Part shown: in pieces, positions 8,851-16,264 of the stretch
How positions within the stretch are numbered: the stretch's first letter is position 1
Layout: each line of letters starts with the position of its first letter
Assembly (NCBI GenBank): GCA_004552195.1
Contig: SFPC01000046.1
Span: forward strand, 1-24,932
Source: Bacteroidales bacterium
GTDB lineage: Bacteria > Bacteroidota > Bacteroidia > Bacteroidales > Bacteroidaceae
Reading direction: 5' to 3'
Length of the DNA: 24,932 bases
Position numbers and translations under genes: made by a program
The notes under the pieces: generated by a model
Database searches by the model: none
Told to the model about the DNA's origin: nothing
What the model saw: only the letters and a program-made list of their open reading frames with translations

Positions 8851-9456
8851 TTGATGGTTCAACTGTTGCGCTGCCGGACGGTGATATATTTCTTATCTGT
8901 AATTATGATGACTTTTCTTTTGTGCTTGATAGGGGTGTTGCAATATGTATGCTGCTACTACATTTTTAAAAAAAGCCGGCAGCGTGCTTATGTGAAGAAG
9001 GGCTGTAAGGAACGTTCCTTCGTCTATCATGGGTTGGCAGCCTGCTATGAGCATAGCTTGGAGTACGACAACCAGGTCGATGCTGACGGCAACGACGAGC
9101 TGGCGTTCCGTTATGGGAACAAGCTTTATCACGTCTTTAGTCGCCCCGACCACACGTTCTGTGTGGAACGATATCGCTTCTTTGCCGTTCGGAGTGAGGA
9201 CAACGTGTGGGCGAATAGCTATATGGAGGAGCGGCAACGCGAAAATCCCGATTTGGTCAGTCGGTTGGAACGCTACGAGCGCACCCAAGAGTGGCTGGTG
9301 TCTGTGGGCGCAGTCATACGGGGCGATGCCACCGAGAAAGATGCCCGCAACTATATCTTCGGGCTCATAGAGGAGGTGGTTGACAACGAAGCTACCCGAT
9401 TGATGAATGCCTATTGCAGTTATTGCCGCGAACGCGACCGTCAGGGGCAACCGTAA
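8851..9456 (+). CDS. Hypothetical membrane-anchored protein
   Basis: I do not recognise this 201-residue protein. The N terminus is one hydrophobic segment (about residues 11-38, IYFLSVIMM...YVCCYYIF) followed by a basic stop (KKSRQR), suggesting a signal anchor with the rest soluble. The remainder is mixed and charged, with a Tyr/Arg-rich middle (LAFRYGNKLYHVFSRPDHTF) and an acidic, helical-looking C-terminal half ending in YCSYCRERDRQGQP. The start is uncertain: ATG 8851 or 8854, GTG 8881 and ATG 8905 all precede or fall in the membrane segment. A promoter-like box at 8778 favours an early start. The mini-stomatin gene begins 87 bases downstream on the same strand. Confidence 0.7.
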   Translation: MMVQLLRCRTVIYFLSVIMMTFLLCLIGVLQYVCCYYIFKKSRQRAYVKKGCKERSFVYHGLAACYEHSLEYDNQVDADGNDELAFRYGNKLYHVFSRPDHTFCVERYRFFAVRSEDNVWANSYMEERQRENPDLVSRLERYERTQEWLVSVGAVIRGDATEKDARNYIFGLIEEVVDNEATRLMNAYCSYCRERDRQGQP

Positions 9457-9543
9457 GCCGACATCTTCACTCCGGCAAGCGGCCGCAGCGGCGGCATTCC
9501 TTTTTCTGACAATAACAACTACAAACCAAAATTTTTTTCACAG

Positions 9544-9978
9544 ATGAACAATCATTACAGTTATCCCCAGTCTGCCGACATGCTGAAAAGATCAGTTTGG
9601 ATCGTGTTGGTCGTAGTCCTGTTGGGCGTAGCCATGGCCTTTGTCATTCCCTGGTACAACGTGTGGTCGCAGGAGATGGAAGGCAAGGCCGAGTTTGCCA
9701 AAGCCGAGCAGAACCGCAAAATCAAGATTGAGGAAGCCCGGGCCAACCTCGAAGCCGAGAAACTCAACGCCCAGGCCGAGGTGGAGCGTGCCAAGGGAGC
9801 GGCCGAGGCCATCCGCATAGAAAACGGCAGCATTACCCCCACCTACATCCAATACCTGTGGGTGCGCCAGCAGTCCGACCTCAGCGATAAAACAGTTATT
9901 TACATCCCCACCGAAACCAACCTCCCCTTGCTGGAGTCCACTCGCTTCAACCGTCTGGGCTTGCCTGCCGACAAATAG
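9544..9978 (+). CDS. Mini-stomatin-like protein: membrane anchor plus coiled coil
   Basis: A 144-residue protein with one transmembrane segment (about 15-37, RSVWIVLVVVLLGVAMAFVI). A charged alanine-rich coiled coil follows (about 45-95: EFAKAEQNRKIKIEEAR, then AQAEVERAKGAAEAIRIENG). The C-terminal piece contains the phrase VIYIPTETNLPLLE. The coiled coil and tail resemble the end of SPFH/band 7 proteins (stomatin, HflK/HflC), but the roughly 150-residue SPFH domain itself is missing. I recall short proteins of this kind in Bacteroides annotated as membrane protease subunits, without known function. The ATPase gene starts only 15-45 bases downstream, so the two are probably co-transcribed. 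Confidence 0.8.
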   Translation: MNNHYSYPQSADMLKRSVWIVLVVVLLGVAMAFVIPWYNVWSQEMEGKAEFAKAEQNRKIKIEEARANLEAEKLNAQAEVERAKGAAEAIRIENGSITPTYIQYLWVRQQSDLSDKTVIYIPTETNLPLLESTRFNRLGLPADK

Positions 9979-9993
9979 TCAGTGCATTCCAGC

Positions 9994-12843
9994 ATGGAAA
10001 TCACAGAAAATTCGTCAATAAATATGGAACAAAACAAACACTGGGTGGGCCTCACGGAGGCCGAAGTGGTTGAGAGCCGCCGAAAGCATGGCTCCAACGT
10101 GCTCACCCCGCCCGCGAAAGACCCACTGTGGAAACAATTTTTGGAGAAGTTCAGCGATCCGCTCATCGTCATCCTGCTGATTGCCGGGATGCTGTCGGTC
10201 GGGATATCGTTCTACGAGTATTTTAGTCTGGGACAGAGCGCTCAGGTATTTTTCGAGCCGGTGGGCATCTTTGTGGCCATTCTGCTTGCCACGGGCCTGG
10301 CTTTCTATTTCGAGCTGCAGGCCGATAAAGAGTTTACCGTGCTCAATCAGGTCAACGACGACGAGCCCGTGGAAGTTATCCGGGACGGCAACATCACCCA
10401 GGTGCCCCGGCGCGACGTGGTGGTGGGCGACATCGTCGTGCTCAACACCGGCTGTGAGGCAGCCGCCGACGGCGAACTCTTAGAAGCCGTACAGCTCAGC
10501 ATGGACGAGAGCACCCTCACCGGAGAGCCCGCATGTGCCAAAAGCACCGACGAGGCCCACTTCGACCCTAACGCCACCTATCCCACAAACCACGTGATGA
10601 AAGGAACAAAGGTGATGGAGGGGCACGGACTCATGCGTGTGTTGGCCGTGGGCGACCACACCGAACAGGGAAAGGTGTTCGAGGCTGCACAGATTGACGA
10701 CAGTGTGAAAACACCCCTCAACGAGCAGCTTACCGGCCTGGCCGACCTCGTCTCCAAGTTCAGCTATGTCTTCGCAGCCTTCATCATTGTGGGACGACTC
10801 ATCGTGTGGTTCCACTGGGAACCCCTGTCCTATACGCTGGCCCTGCCTTCCGTCGTGTTCTTCTGGCTCGTCATTCGACAATTCGCCCGCTGGTCGTGGA
10901 AGGCCATCATGCCGGCCATCATGATTTACTTTGTTGTGCTCATGGGCCTGACCCTCTATCTGCAACACACCCTTCTGCCCGCCACGGGCTCGGCAGAGCT
11001 GATAGCCTATACGCTCAAAACCCTCATGATAGCCGTGACGCTCATCGTAGTGTCCGTGCCCGAGGGTCTGCCCATGGCCGTAACACTCTCACTGGCGTAT
11101 TCCATGCGGCGGATGCTCAAAACCAACAACCTGGTGCGCAAGATGCACGCCTGCGAAACGATGGGCGCTACCACAGTTATCTGTACGGATAAAACAGGTA
11201 CGCTTACGCAAAACCAGATGCGCGTGGACGAGCTCCGGGCCTGCGCCAAGGAGGTGCCGGAGGCCGTGTTGAACGAAGGACTGGCCGTTAACTCCACCGC
11301 TTCGCTCGATTTCACCGATGCTGCAAAACCCCAGGTGCTGGGCAACCCCACCGAGGGCGCACTGCTCCTCCAACTTTTGGCACAAGGCACCGACTACCGC
11401 CCCCTGCGCGAGGCTGCCCCGGCCGTGAGCGAACTGCCGTTCTCCACCGAGCGCAAGTATATGGCCACGGTGGTGCGCTCCGCCGCGCTGCCCGGAAAAC
11501 AGGTGCTTTATGTCAAGGGCGCACCGGAAATAGTCTACTCCCTCTGCCGTCAGGCCGACATCGACAAGGCCACGCTCGACGAGCAGCTCCTTGCCTGGCA
11601 GTCGCGCGCCATGCGCACCCTGGGCTTCGCCTATCAGGTGGTGGACGAGGGCGACAAGACCATAGAGGACGGTCGGGTAGTGGCTGAGAAACTTCATTTC
11701 ATCGCCATTGCCGCCATTGCCGACCCTGTGCGCGGCGACGTGCCCGCTTCGGTCAAGGAATGTATCGATGCAGGCATCAGCGTGAAGATAGTGACCGGCG
11801 ACACGCCGGGTACGGCCCGCGAAATCGGTAGGCAGATTGGGCTTTGCACCGAGGCCGACTCCGAACGCTGCATCATCACCGGACCAGAATTTGCCGCCCT
11901 GACCGACGAAGAACTCGTCGACCGCATCCGCGACCTCAAAATCATTGCCCGCGCAAGGCCGATGGACAAGAAACGCCTCGTCGAAACCCTCCAACGCTTG
12001 GGCGAGGTGGTGGCCGTTACCGGCGACGGCACCAACGATGCTCCTGCCCTGAAGGCTGCCCACGTGGGGCTCTCCATGGGCGACGGCACTTCAGTGGCCA
12101 AAGAGGCATCCGACATCACCATCATCGACAACTCCTTTGCCTCCATCGGCAAGGCCGTGATGTGGGGCCGCTCTCTCTATCAGAACATCCAGCGCTTCCT
12201 CCTCTTCCAGCTCACGGTGAACGTAACGGCCTGCTTCCTCGTGCTCTGCGGCGCGTTCATGGGCACAGAGTCGCCGCTGACGGTAACCCAGATGCTGTGG
12301 ATCAATCTCATCATGGACACCTTCGCCGCCACGGCCCTGGCCTCGCTGCCGCCTTCGGAGAGCGTGATGCGCGACAAGCCGCGCGACCGCAACGCATTCA
12401 TCCTCAACCGCCCCATGATGTGGAATATCGTGGGCGTGGGCGGCTTCTTCTTCGTGATGCTCCTCGTGCTGCTCTACATCTTCCAGCACGCCGACGTGCA
12501 GCAGCTGACGGATTTCCTCACGTTGCAGCTGGGAGCGAAAGGCCACGTGACGGATTACGAGCTGACCCTGCTCTTCACTATCTTTGTGATGACCCATTTC
12601 TTCTATCTCTTCTGTGCCCGCGCCTTTGAAACGGGACGCAGCGCGCTACACTTCAAGGGCTGCAAAGTGTTGCTGACCATCGTGGCCATTATCTTTGTGG
12701 GGCAAGTGGCGATGGTAGAGTTGCCCGGCCTGCAGCAGTTCTTCAATGTCTGCGGCCTGAGCTTCCAGGACTGGCTCATTATTATTATAGGCTCGTCCTT
12801 CGTGTTGTGGGTCCACGAGCTATGGACGTGGATAAAGAACTGA
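9994..12843 (+). CDS. Calcium-type (P2B/PMCA-like) P-type ATPase
   Basis: A cation-pumping ATPase of about 949 residues in the inner membrane, probably exporting Ca2+. Visible landmarks (numbered from ATG 9994) are the actuator-domain TGEP at 176, the M4 ion-site motif PEGLP at 356, phosphorylation site DKTGTLT (Asp399), nucleotide-binding KGAPE at 508, hinge GDGTNDAP at 677, and a C-terminal membrane bundle ending HELWTWIKN. The PEGLP M4 motif and overall layout fit the PMCA-type family. Between M3 and M4 there is an extra hydrophobic stretch (about residues 280-325). Starts at GTG 9982 and ATG 10024 are also possible; 10024 (MEQNKHWVGLTEAEV) aligns best with the family N terminus. It follows the mini-stomatin gene and ends in a terminator at 12857. 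Other cations cannot be excluded. Confidence 0.95.
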   Translation: MEITENSSINMEQNKHWVGLTEAEVVESRRKHGSNVLTPPAKDPLWKQFLEKFSDPLIVILLIAGMLSVGISFYEYFSLGQSAQVFFEPVGIFVAILLATGLAFYFELQADKEFTVLNQVNDDEPVEVIRDGNITQVPRRDVVVGDIVVLNTGCEAAADGELLEAVQLSMDESTLTGEPACAKSTDEAHFDPNATYPTNHVMKGTKVMEGHGLMRVLAVGDHTEQGKVFEAAQIDDSVKTPLNEQLTGLADLVSKFSYVFAAFIIVGRLIVWFHWEPLSYTLALPSVVFFWLVIRQFARWSWKAIMPAIMIYFVVLMGLTLYLQHTLLPATGSAELIAYTLKTLMIAVTLIVVSVPEGLPMAVTLSLAYSMRRMLKTNNLVRKMHACETMGATTVICTDKTGTLTQNQMRVDELRACAKEVPEAVLNEGLAVNSTASLDFTDAAKPQVLGNPTEGALLLQLLAQGTDYRPLREAAPAVSELPFSTERKYMATVVRSAALPGKQVLYVKGAPEIVYSLCRQADIDKATLDEQLLAWQSRAMRTLGFAYQVVDEGDKTIEDGRVVAEKLHFIAIAAIADPVRGDVPASVKECIDAGISVKIVTGDTPGTAREIGRQIGLCTEADSERCIITGPEFAALTDEELVDRIRDLKIIARARPMDKKRLVETLQRLGEVVAVTGDGTNDAPALKAAHVGLSMGDGTSVAKEASDITIIDNSFASIGKAVMWGRSLYQNIQRFLLFQLTVNVTACFLVLCGAFMGTESPLTVTQMLWINLIMDTFAATALASLPPSESVMRDKPRDRNAFILNRPMMWNIVGVGGFFFVMLLVLLYIFQHADVQQLTDFLTLQLGAKGHVTDYELTLLFTIFVMTHFFYLFCARAFETGRSALHFKGCKVLLTIVAIIFVGQVAMVELPGLQQFFNVCGLSFQDWLIIIIGSSFVLWVHELWTWIKN

Positions 12844-12856
12844 TAACTGTTTTTCA

Positions 12857-12897
12857 GACGGGATTTGGCCAAGGAGTCAAATCCCGTCTTTGTTTTC
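12857..12897 (+). terminator. Rho-independent terminator after the P-type ATPase
   Basis: GACGGGATTTG (12857-12867) pairs perfectly over 11 bp with CAAATCCCGTC (12878-12888) around a ten-base loop, followed by TTTGTTTTC. It starts 14 bases past the ATPase stop codon and closes the transcription unit. Confidence 0.9.
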
Positions 12898-13051
12898 CTG
12901 CCCCTGCCTTCCGCCTTTCAGTCCCTGCTTTCGGCCAGACTTCTTCGGGTCCGATGGCACCGCGCCGTTATGCCATGGCGAGAAAATCGCACTTTTAAGA
13001 ACATTTACACAACGGTAACCCGGGTTTCGCGGTTTTGTAACAGGGGGTGCT

Positions 13052-13059
13052 GACCTTTG
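13052..13059 (+). promoter_or_regulatory. Putative promoter -7 box for the beta-helix lipoprotein
   Basis: GACCTTTG followed by CACC matches the Bacteroidota TAnnTTTG box at all but the first base. It lies 64 bases upstream of the lipoprotein start, a usual distance. A TTTG at 13034-13037 is closer than the ideal -33 position, so support is moderate. Confidence 0.4.
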
Positions 13060-13123
13060 CACCGTCAAAAACGAACAAAAAGAACAAAGAAACAACGACT
13101 ATCGTTTAATTTATTCACTCACA

Positions 13124-14620
13124 ATGAAAAAATCTTTTTTCAACAAGCAGTGGCCCCTGTGCGCTGCCATGGCACTCAGCCTCCCGTTCCTGACGGCGGC
13201 TTGTTCCGATGATGACGAAACGACTGCTCCCACCGAACGCCATTGGACGACCGATGGCGGCTTGCGTGCCACGGACGACATCCTCTTCGAGAACAACACG
13301 CTGGGCAACGGCGACAAGGAAATCGTGTTTACCGGAAAACAGACCTTGAAAAAAGGCACCTACACGCTGAAAGGCTGGGTCTACGTGGCCGCAGGCGCAG
13401 AGCTGACCATCGAGCCGGGAACGGTTATCAAGGGTGACAAGCTCACCAAGAGCGCACTGATTGTGGAACGCGGCGGAAAAATCTTCGCCCAAGGAACAGC
13501 TCAGCAGCCCATCGTGTTTACTTCGGGCGAAGCCAAGGGACAGCGCAAGCCGGGCGACTGGGGCGGTCTCATCATCTGCGGTAAGGCTCCCAACAACGCC
13601 CTCGACCAGCAGATTGAAGGCGGTCCGCGTACTCACCACGGCGGCAGCGATGCGCAGGACAACAGCGGCGTGCTATCCTACGTGCGTATTGAATTTGCCG
13701 GTTACCCCTTTGAGACTGACAAGGAAATCAACGGCCTCACCCTCGGCAGCGTGGGCAGCGGCACACAGATTGACCACGTGCAGGTGAGCTACTCCAACGA
13801 CGACTCCTATGAGTGGTTCGGCGGTACGGTGAACTGCAAGTACTTGGTGGCCTTCAACGGCTGGGATGACGACTTCGACACCGACAACGGCTTCAGCGGC
13901 AACGTGCAGTTCGGCCTTTCTGTGCGTGACCCCCGCATTGCCGACAAGAGCCAGAGCAACGGCTTCGAGAGCGACAACGACGCCAATGGTTCCACGGCAT
14001 CGCCTTTCACCTCGGCCACCTTCTCCAACATCACCTTCGTAGGCCCGAAAGCTGTGGCCTCCGACTTCGTGAACACTACCGACTATATCAATGCCGGCAG
14101 CTACTTCCCCAACAATGGGTCCGGCCTCGGCAAGTTCCAATCGGCCATGCAAATCCGCAGGGGTAGCCGCCTCAACTGTCATAACAGCCTGGCTGTGGGC
14201 TGGCCCATCGGTCTGATTATCGACGGCGAAAAGGGAGATACGCCGTCGCAGGCCGAAGCGGGCACGCTCAAGCTGCGCAACCTTTGGTTTGCCGACATGG
14301 ACATCACGGGCAGCGATGCGAACAAAAGCTACGACGACGTGAAGTCCGACGGCACCGCTCCTTCTAACTCCACCCGTCTGTTCCAGCTCTGGGGCAACCA
14401 CTCCGTTTCGGCTGCCGAGCTCCTGCTCACGGGTAAGAACACGCTGACGGGGCTCTCGGCCAACTTCATGCCCGCCGTGGGCAGTCCGCTCTGCACGGGT
14501 GCCGACTTCACCGGTCTGGATTCCTGGTTCACCAAAGTGTCCTATGCCGGTGCCTTCGGACCCTCGGACAACTGGCTCACTGGCTGGACCAACTTCGACC
14601 CGAACCATACCGATTATTAA
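13124..14620 (+). CDS. Putative surface lipoprotein with beta-helix-like repeats
   Basis: A 498-residue exported lipoprotein. The N terminus is a basic start, a hydrophobic core and lipobox-like LTAAC with lipidated Cys27, followed directly by SDDDE. That acidic stretch resembles the Bacteroidota lipoprotein export signal for the outer face of the outer membrane. The mature part has short repeated beta turns such as GWVYVAAGAELTIEPGTVIKG, GDWGGLIICGKAP, EINGLTLGSVGSGTQIDHVQ, DDSYEWFGGTVNCKY and NGFESDNDANGSTASP, consistent with a right-handed parallel beta-helix. I know this family as a widespread, uncharacterised Bacteroidota protein, often near TonB-dependent receptors; here the nearest receptor is about 3.5 kb away. 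No catalytic residues or type IX sorting domain are recognised. A promoter-like box sits at 13052 and a hairpin follows the stop. Confidence 0.85.
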   Translation: MKKSFFNKQWPLCAAMALSLPFLTAACSDDDETTAPTERHWTTDGGLRATDDILFENNTLGNGDKEIVFTGKQTLKKGTYTLKGWVYVAAGAELTIEPGTVIKGDKLTKSALIVERGGKIFAQGTAQQPIVFTSGEAKGQRKPGDWGGLIICGKAPNNALDQQIEGGPRTHHGGSDAQDNSGVLSYVRIEFAGYPFETDKEINGLTLGSVGSGTQIDHVQVSYSNDDSYEWFGGTVNCKYLVAFNGWDDDFDTDNGFSGNVQFGLSVRDPRIADKSQSNGFESDNDANGSTASPFTSATFSNITFVGPKAVASDFVNTTDYINAGSYFPNNGSGLGKFQSAMQIRRGSRLNCHNSLAVGWPIGLIIDGEKGDTPSQAEAGTLKLRNLWFADMDITGSDANKSYDDVKSDGTAPSNSTRLFQLWGNHSVSAAELLLTGKNTLTGLSANFMPAVGSPLCTGADFTGLDSWFTKVSYAGAFGPSDNWLTGWTNFDPNHTDY

Positions 14621-14649
14621 TTCAACTTTCGGAAGTATCGAAAGTTGAA
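14621..14649 (+). terminator. Hairpin immediately after the lipoprotein stop codon
   Basis: TTCAACTTTCG (14621-14631) pairs perfectly over 11 bp with CGAAAGTTGAA (14639-14649) around a seven-base loop, starting on the base after the TAA. It lacks a T-tract, so it may protect the mRNA end or act together with the repeats and the terminator that follow. Confidence 0.55.
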
Positions 14650-14719
14650 GGTTATGAGGTTATTGCTGAGGTTATAAGTTTTTGGGTTATGAGGTTATTG
14701 CTGAGGTTATAAGTTTTTG
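14650..14719. repeat. Exact 35-bp tandem duplication of the repeat element
   Basis: Two identical 35-base units, 14650-14684 and 14685-14719, each begin GGTTATGAGGTTATTGCTGA and end AAGTTTTTG. The next base begins the left arm of palindrome copy C, which shares the first 14 bases, so it reads as a third truncated unit. Perfect identity points to a recent duplication. Confidence 0.9.
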
Positions 14720-14796
14720 GGTTATGAGGTTATAATGTTACTATTTGAGAGGATGGTATTCAGGCGTTACAGCAGTAACTTTATAACCTCATAACC
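14720..14796. repeat. Intergenic palindromic repeat, copy C
   Basis: A 77-base inverted repeat. GGTTATGAGGTTATAA at 14720-14735 has its exact reverse complement at 14781-14796, with a GTTACT/AGTAAC extension inside. It sits between the convergent beta-helix lipoprotein and FtsX-permease genes, next to both 3' ends. It is the same length as copy A. Confidence 0.88.
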
Positions 14797-14840
14797 TTAA
14801 CCTATGAAGATAACCTCCGAAAACAAGATCAAGACAAATT

Positions 14841-14873
14841 CAGCCACCGGGAAATACGCTTTCCCGGTGGCTG
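14841..14873. terminator. Bidirectional hairpin terminator between convergent genes
   Basis: CAGCCACCGGGAAA (14841-14854) pairs perfectly over 14 bp with TTTCCCGGTGGCTG (14860-14873) around a five-base loop. On the plus strand it is followed by CCTTGTTGTTTTG; on the minus strand by AATTTGTCTTG. It starts 19 bases past the permease stop and can serve both converging units. Confidence 0.88.
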
Positions 14874-14892
14874 AGTCCTTGTTGTTTTGTTT

Positions 14893-16119
14893 TTATTCCT
14901 TTCCTCCCACTTTCCGCCTGACAGCTGCATAGTCCAATGCGACGACGGTGAGCATCAGGCCGGCGAGCAGGCCCAGAGCCGGGAGCAGCGACGACGGGGC
15001 ATATTGGGGCGAGAGCGTCAGCAACGTGGGTTGCCACAGCGAGCGCAGCACGCAGAGCAACACTACCGCCAACACCGACGACAGCAGGTGGAGTCCGAGG
15101 CTCAGCACATGGAAGGGCAGTGCCACCTCGCCCGGCGAATAGCCGATGAGCCGCAGCGTGCGGATGCGCTCCGTATGTTTTTGCAGCAGCAGGTAGATGC
15201 TGAGAAGCAACACGTAGAACGCCAGCGCGCATATCACTAATCCTACGCCCATCACTATCGACACCGTGAGCCGCAGGAACCACGCTGTGCGCCCGCCGTC
15301 GGCTGCTGAGGCTTCGGCCTCCAGTCCGTGGGCCTCCAAGTAGCGCACAAACTCCTCGTCGGCGGGTGAGGCCAGCTCCACGGCGATGCGCGACGGCTTG
15401 TCGGTGCCTTCGGGACACAACCGCTCGTTGGCGTAGGTGAGGAACGAGCGGGGCACCAAAATCGTGTTGAGCGTGTTGGAGAACCCCACCACCTGTCCCT
15501 TCATGTCCCAGCGTCCCGTGGTGCCGCTCAGCACAAAGTCAACGCCTATCATTCCTATCATGCCCTCGGTGAGCGGTGGCAGGCCGCGTGCCCGGGCATA
15601 GCCGAAATTGTACAGGTTGAGGTAGCTGCGGGGCAGGATGACGGGCAACGTGTCGCAGCCTTCGCGGTAGTTCCAGCGCGACAGGTCAGCGTCGATGTAC
15701 TGGTCGGGCAACGCCTCGAAGAACATTTCTGTGCCCATGCTCAGCGCGCTTCCCGTCTGCACCGCCGCGTACACCCGGAAGCGAGCCGGGATGAAGGGAG
15801 CCGCGCTGGCCGCGAAGGGTTGGCGGCCCAGGTCTGCCAGTTGCTGCTCGCTGAAATCTGTCTGCGAAACGCCAAACGTTTGCAGCGCACTCACGCGGCG
15901 CGTCACCACTGCAATCTGTTTCTTCATGAAGCTGTCGCCGCCTTCCAGCACGGGGCGTACGTCGCGGTAGAACTGGAAACCGCAGAGCACGATGCCCAAG
16001 CCCAACAGGTTGGCCAGGAAAAATCCCGTCATCTGCGCTATGCTGACGTGGCGGTAGAGCAGTTTGAACACAAGCCCCAAACGGGTGTGGGAAATCAGGA
16101 AACGGAAGGGAGAGAACAT
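14893..16119 (-). CDS. FtsX-like ABC transporter permease
   Basis: A 408-residue inner-membrane protein with the MacB/FtsX permease plan: one membrane segment near the N terminus (ISIAQMTGFFLANLLGLGIVL region), a large periplasmic domain, and three C-terminal membrane segments (about LTVSIVMGVGLVICALAFYVLLL, VLSLGLHLLSSVLAVVLL and LLPALGLLAGLMLTVVAL). Between the first two of these lies the cytoplasmic coupling-like stretch RIRTLRLIGYSPGEV. Such permeases work with a LolD-like ATPase in lipoprotein transport, efflux or cell-wall control. No ATPase gene is in the window. The frame is open to 16224, but start 16119 (MFSPFRFLISHTRLG) is chosen because the extra 35 residues overlap a strong inverted repeat and look non-native. 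The DUF4836 gene ends 145 bases upstream on the same strand. Confidence 0.88.
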   Translation of the reverse strand: MFSPFRFLISHTRLGLVFKLLYRHVSIAQMTGFFLANLLGLGIVLCGFQFYRDVRPVLEGGDSFMKKQIAVVTRRVSALQTFGVSQTDFSEQQLADLGRQPFAASAAPFIPARFRVYAAVQTGSALSMGTEMFFEALPDQYIDADLSRWNYREGCDTLPVILPRSYLNLYNFGYARARGLPPLTEGMIGMIGVDFVLSGTTGRWDMKGQVVGFSNTLNTILVPRSFLTYANERLCPEGTDKPSRIAVELASPADEEFVRYLEAHGLEAEASAADGGRTAWFLRLTVSIVMGVGLVICALAFYVLLLSIYLLLQKHTERIRTLRLIGYSPGEVALPFHVLSLGLHLLSSVLAVVLLCVLRSLWQPTLLTLSPQYAPSSLLPALGLLAGLMLTVVALDYAAVRRKVGGKE

Positions 16120-16168
16120 GGGGAGAATGAAAATATCCGGGAGTAGGAGCGGGGAGAGGAGGACAATG

Positions 16169-16243
16169 CAAGGCGCAGCTGCGGAGAGCGCGTGGCAGGC
16201 AGGGGAACACCCGGCCCAGCGCATTCATCCCGGCTGCGCCTTG
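16169..16243. repeat. GC-rich inverted repeat between DUF4836 and permease genes
   Basis: CAAGGCGCAGC (16169-16179) is perfectly complementary to GCTGCGCCTTG (16233-16243). The 53 bases between are GC-rich and can pair further (GCGC...GCGC, GGGC...). On the minus strand this would form a long hairpin in the transcript between the two genes. There is no T-run, so it may be a processing or stability element rather than a terminator. Confidence 0.65.
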
Positions 16244-16264
16244 ACGGATCAGTCAGAAAGAGGT

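Noticed and set aside
11089..12063. Minus-strand open frame of 324 codons
   Set aside because: Antisense to the core of the P-type ATPase, including its conserved phosphorylation and hinge motifs.
14650..14796. Possible CRISPR array
   Set aside because: The 35-base units are directly adjacent without spacers, and no cas genes are present.
16120..16224. N-terminal extension of the FtsX-like permease to 16224
   Set aside because: The extra 35 residues would be coded by the inverted-repeat region and do not resemble the family; 16119 gives a normal N terminus.
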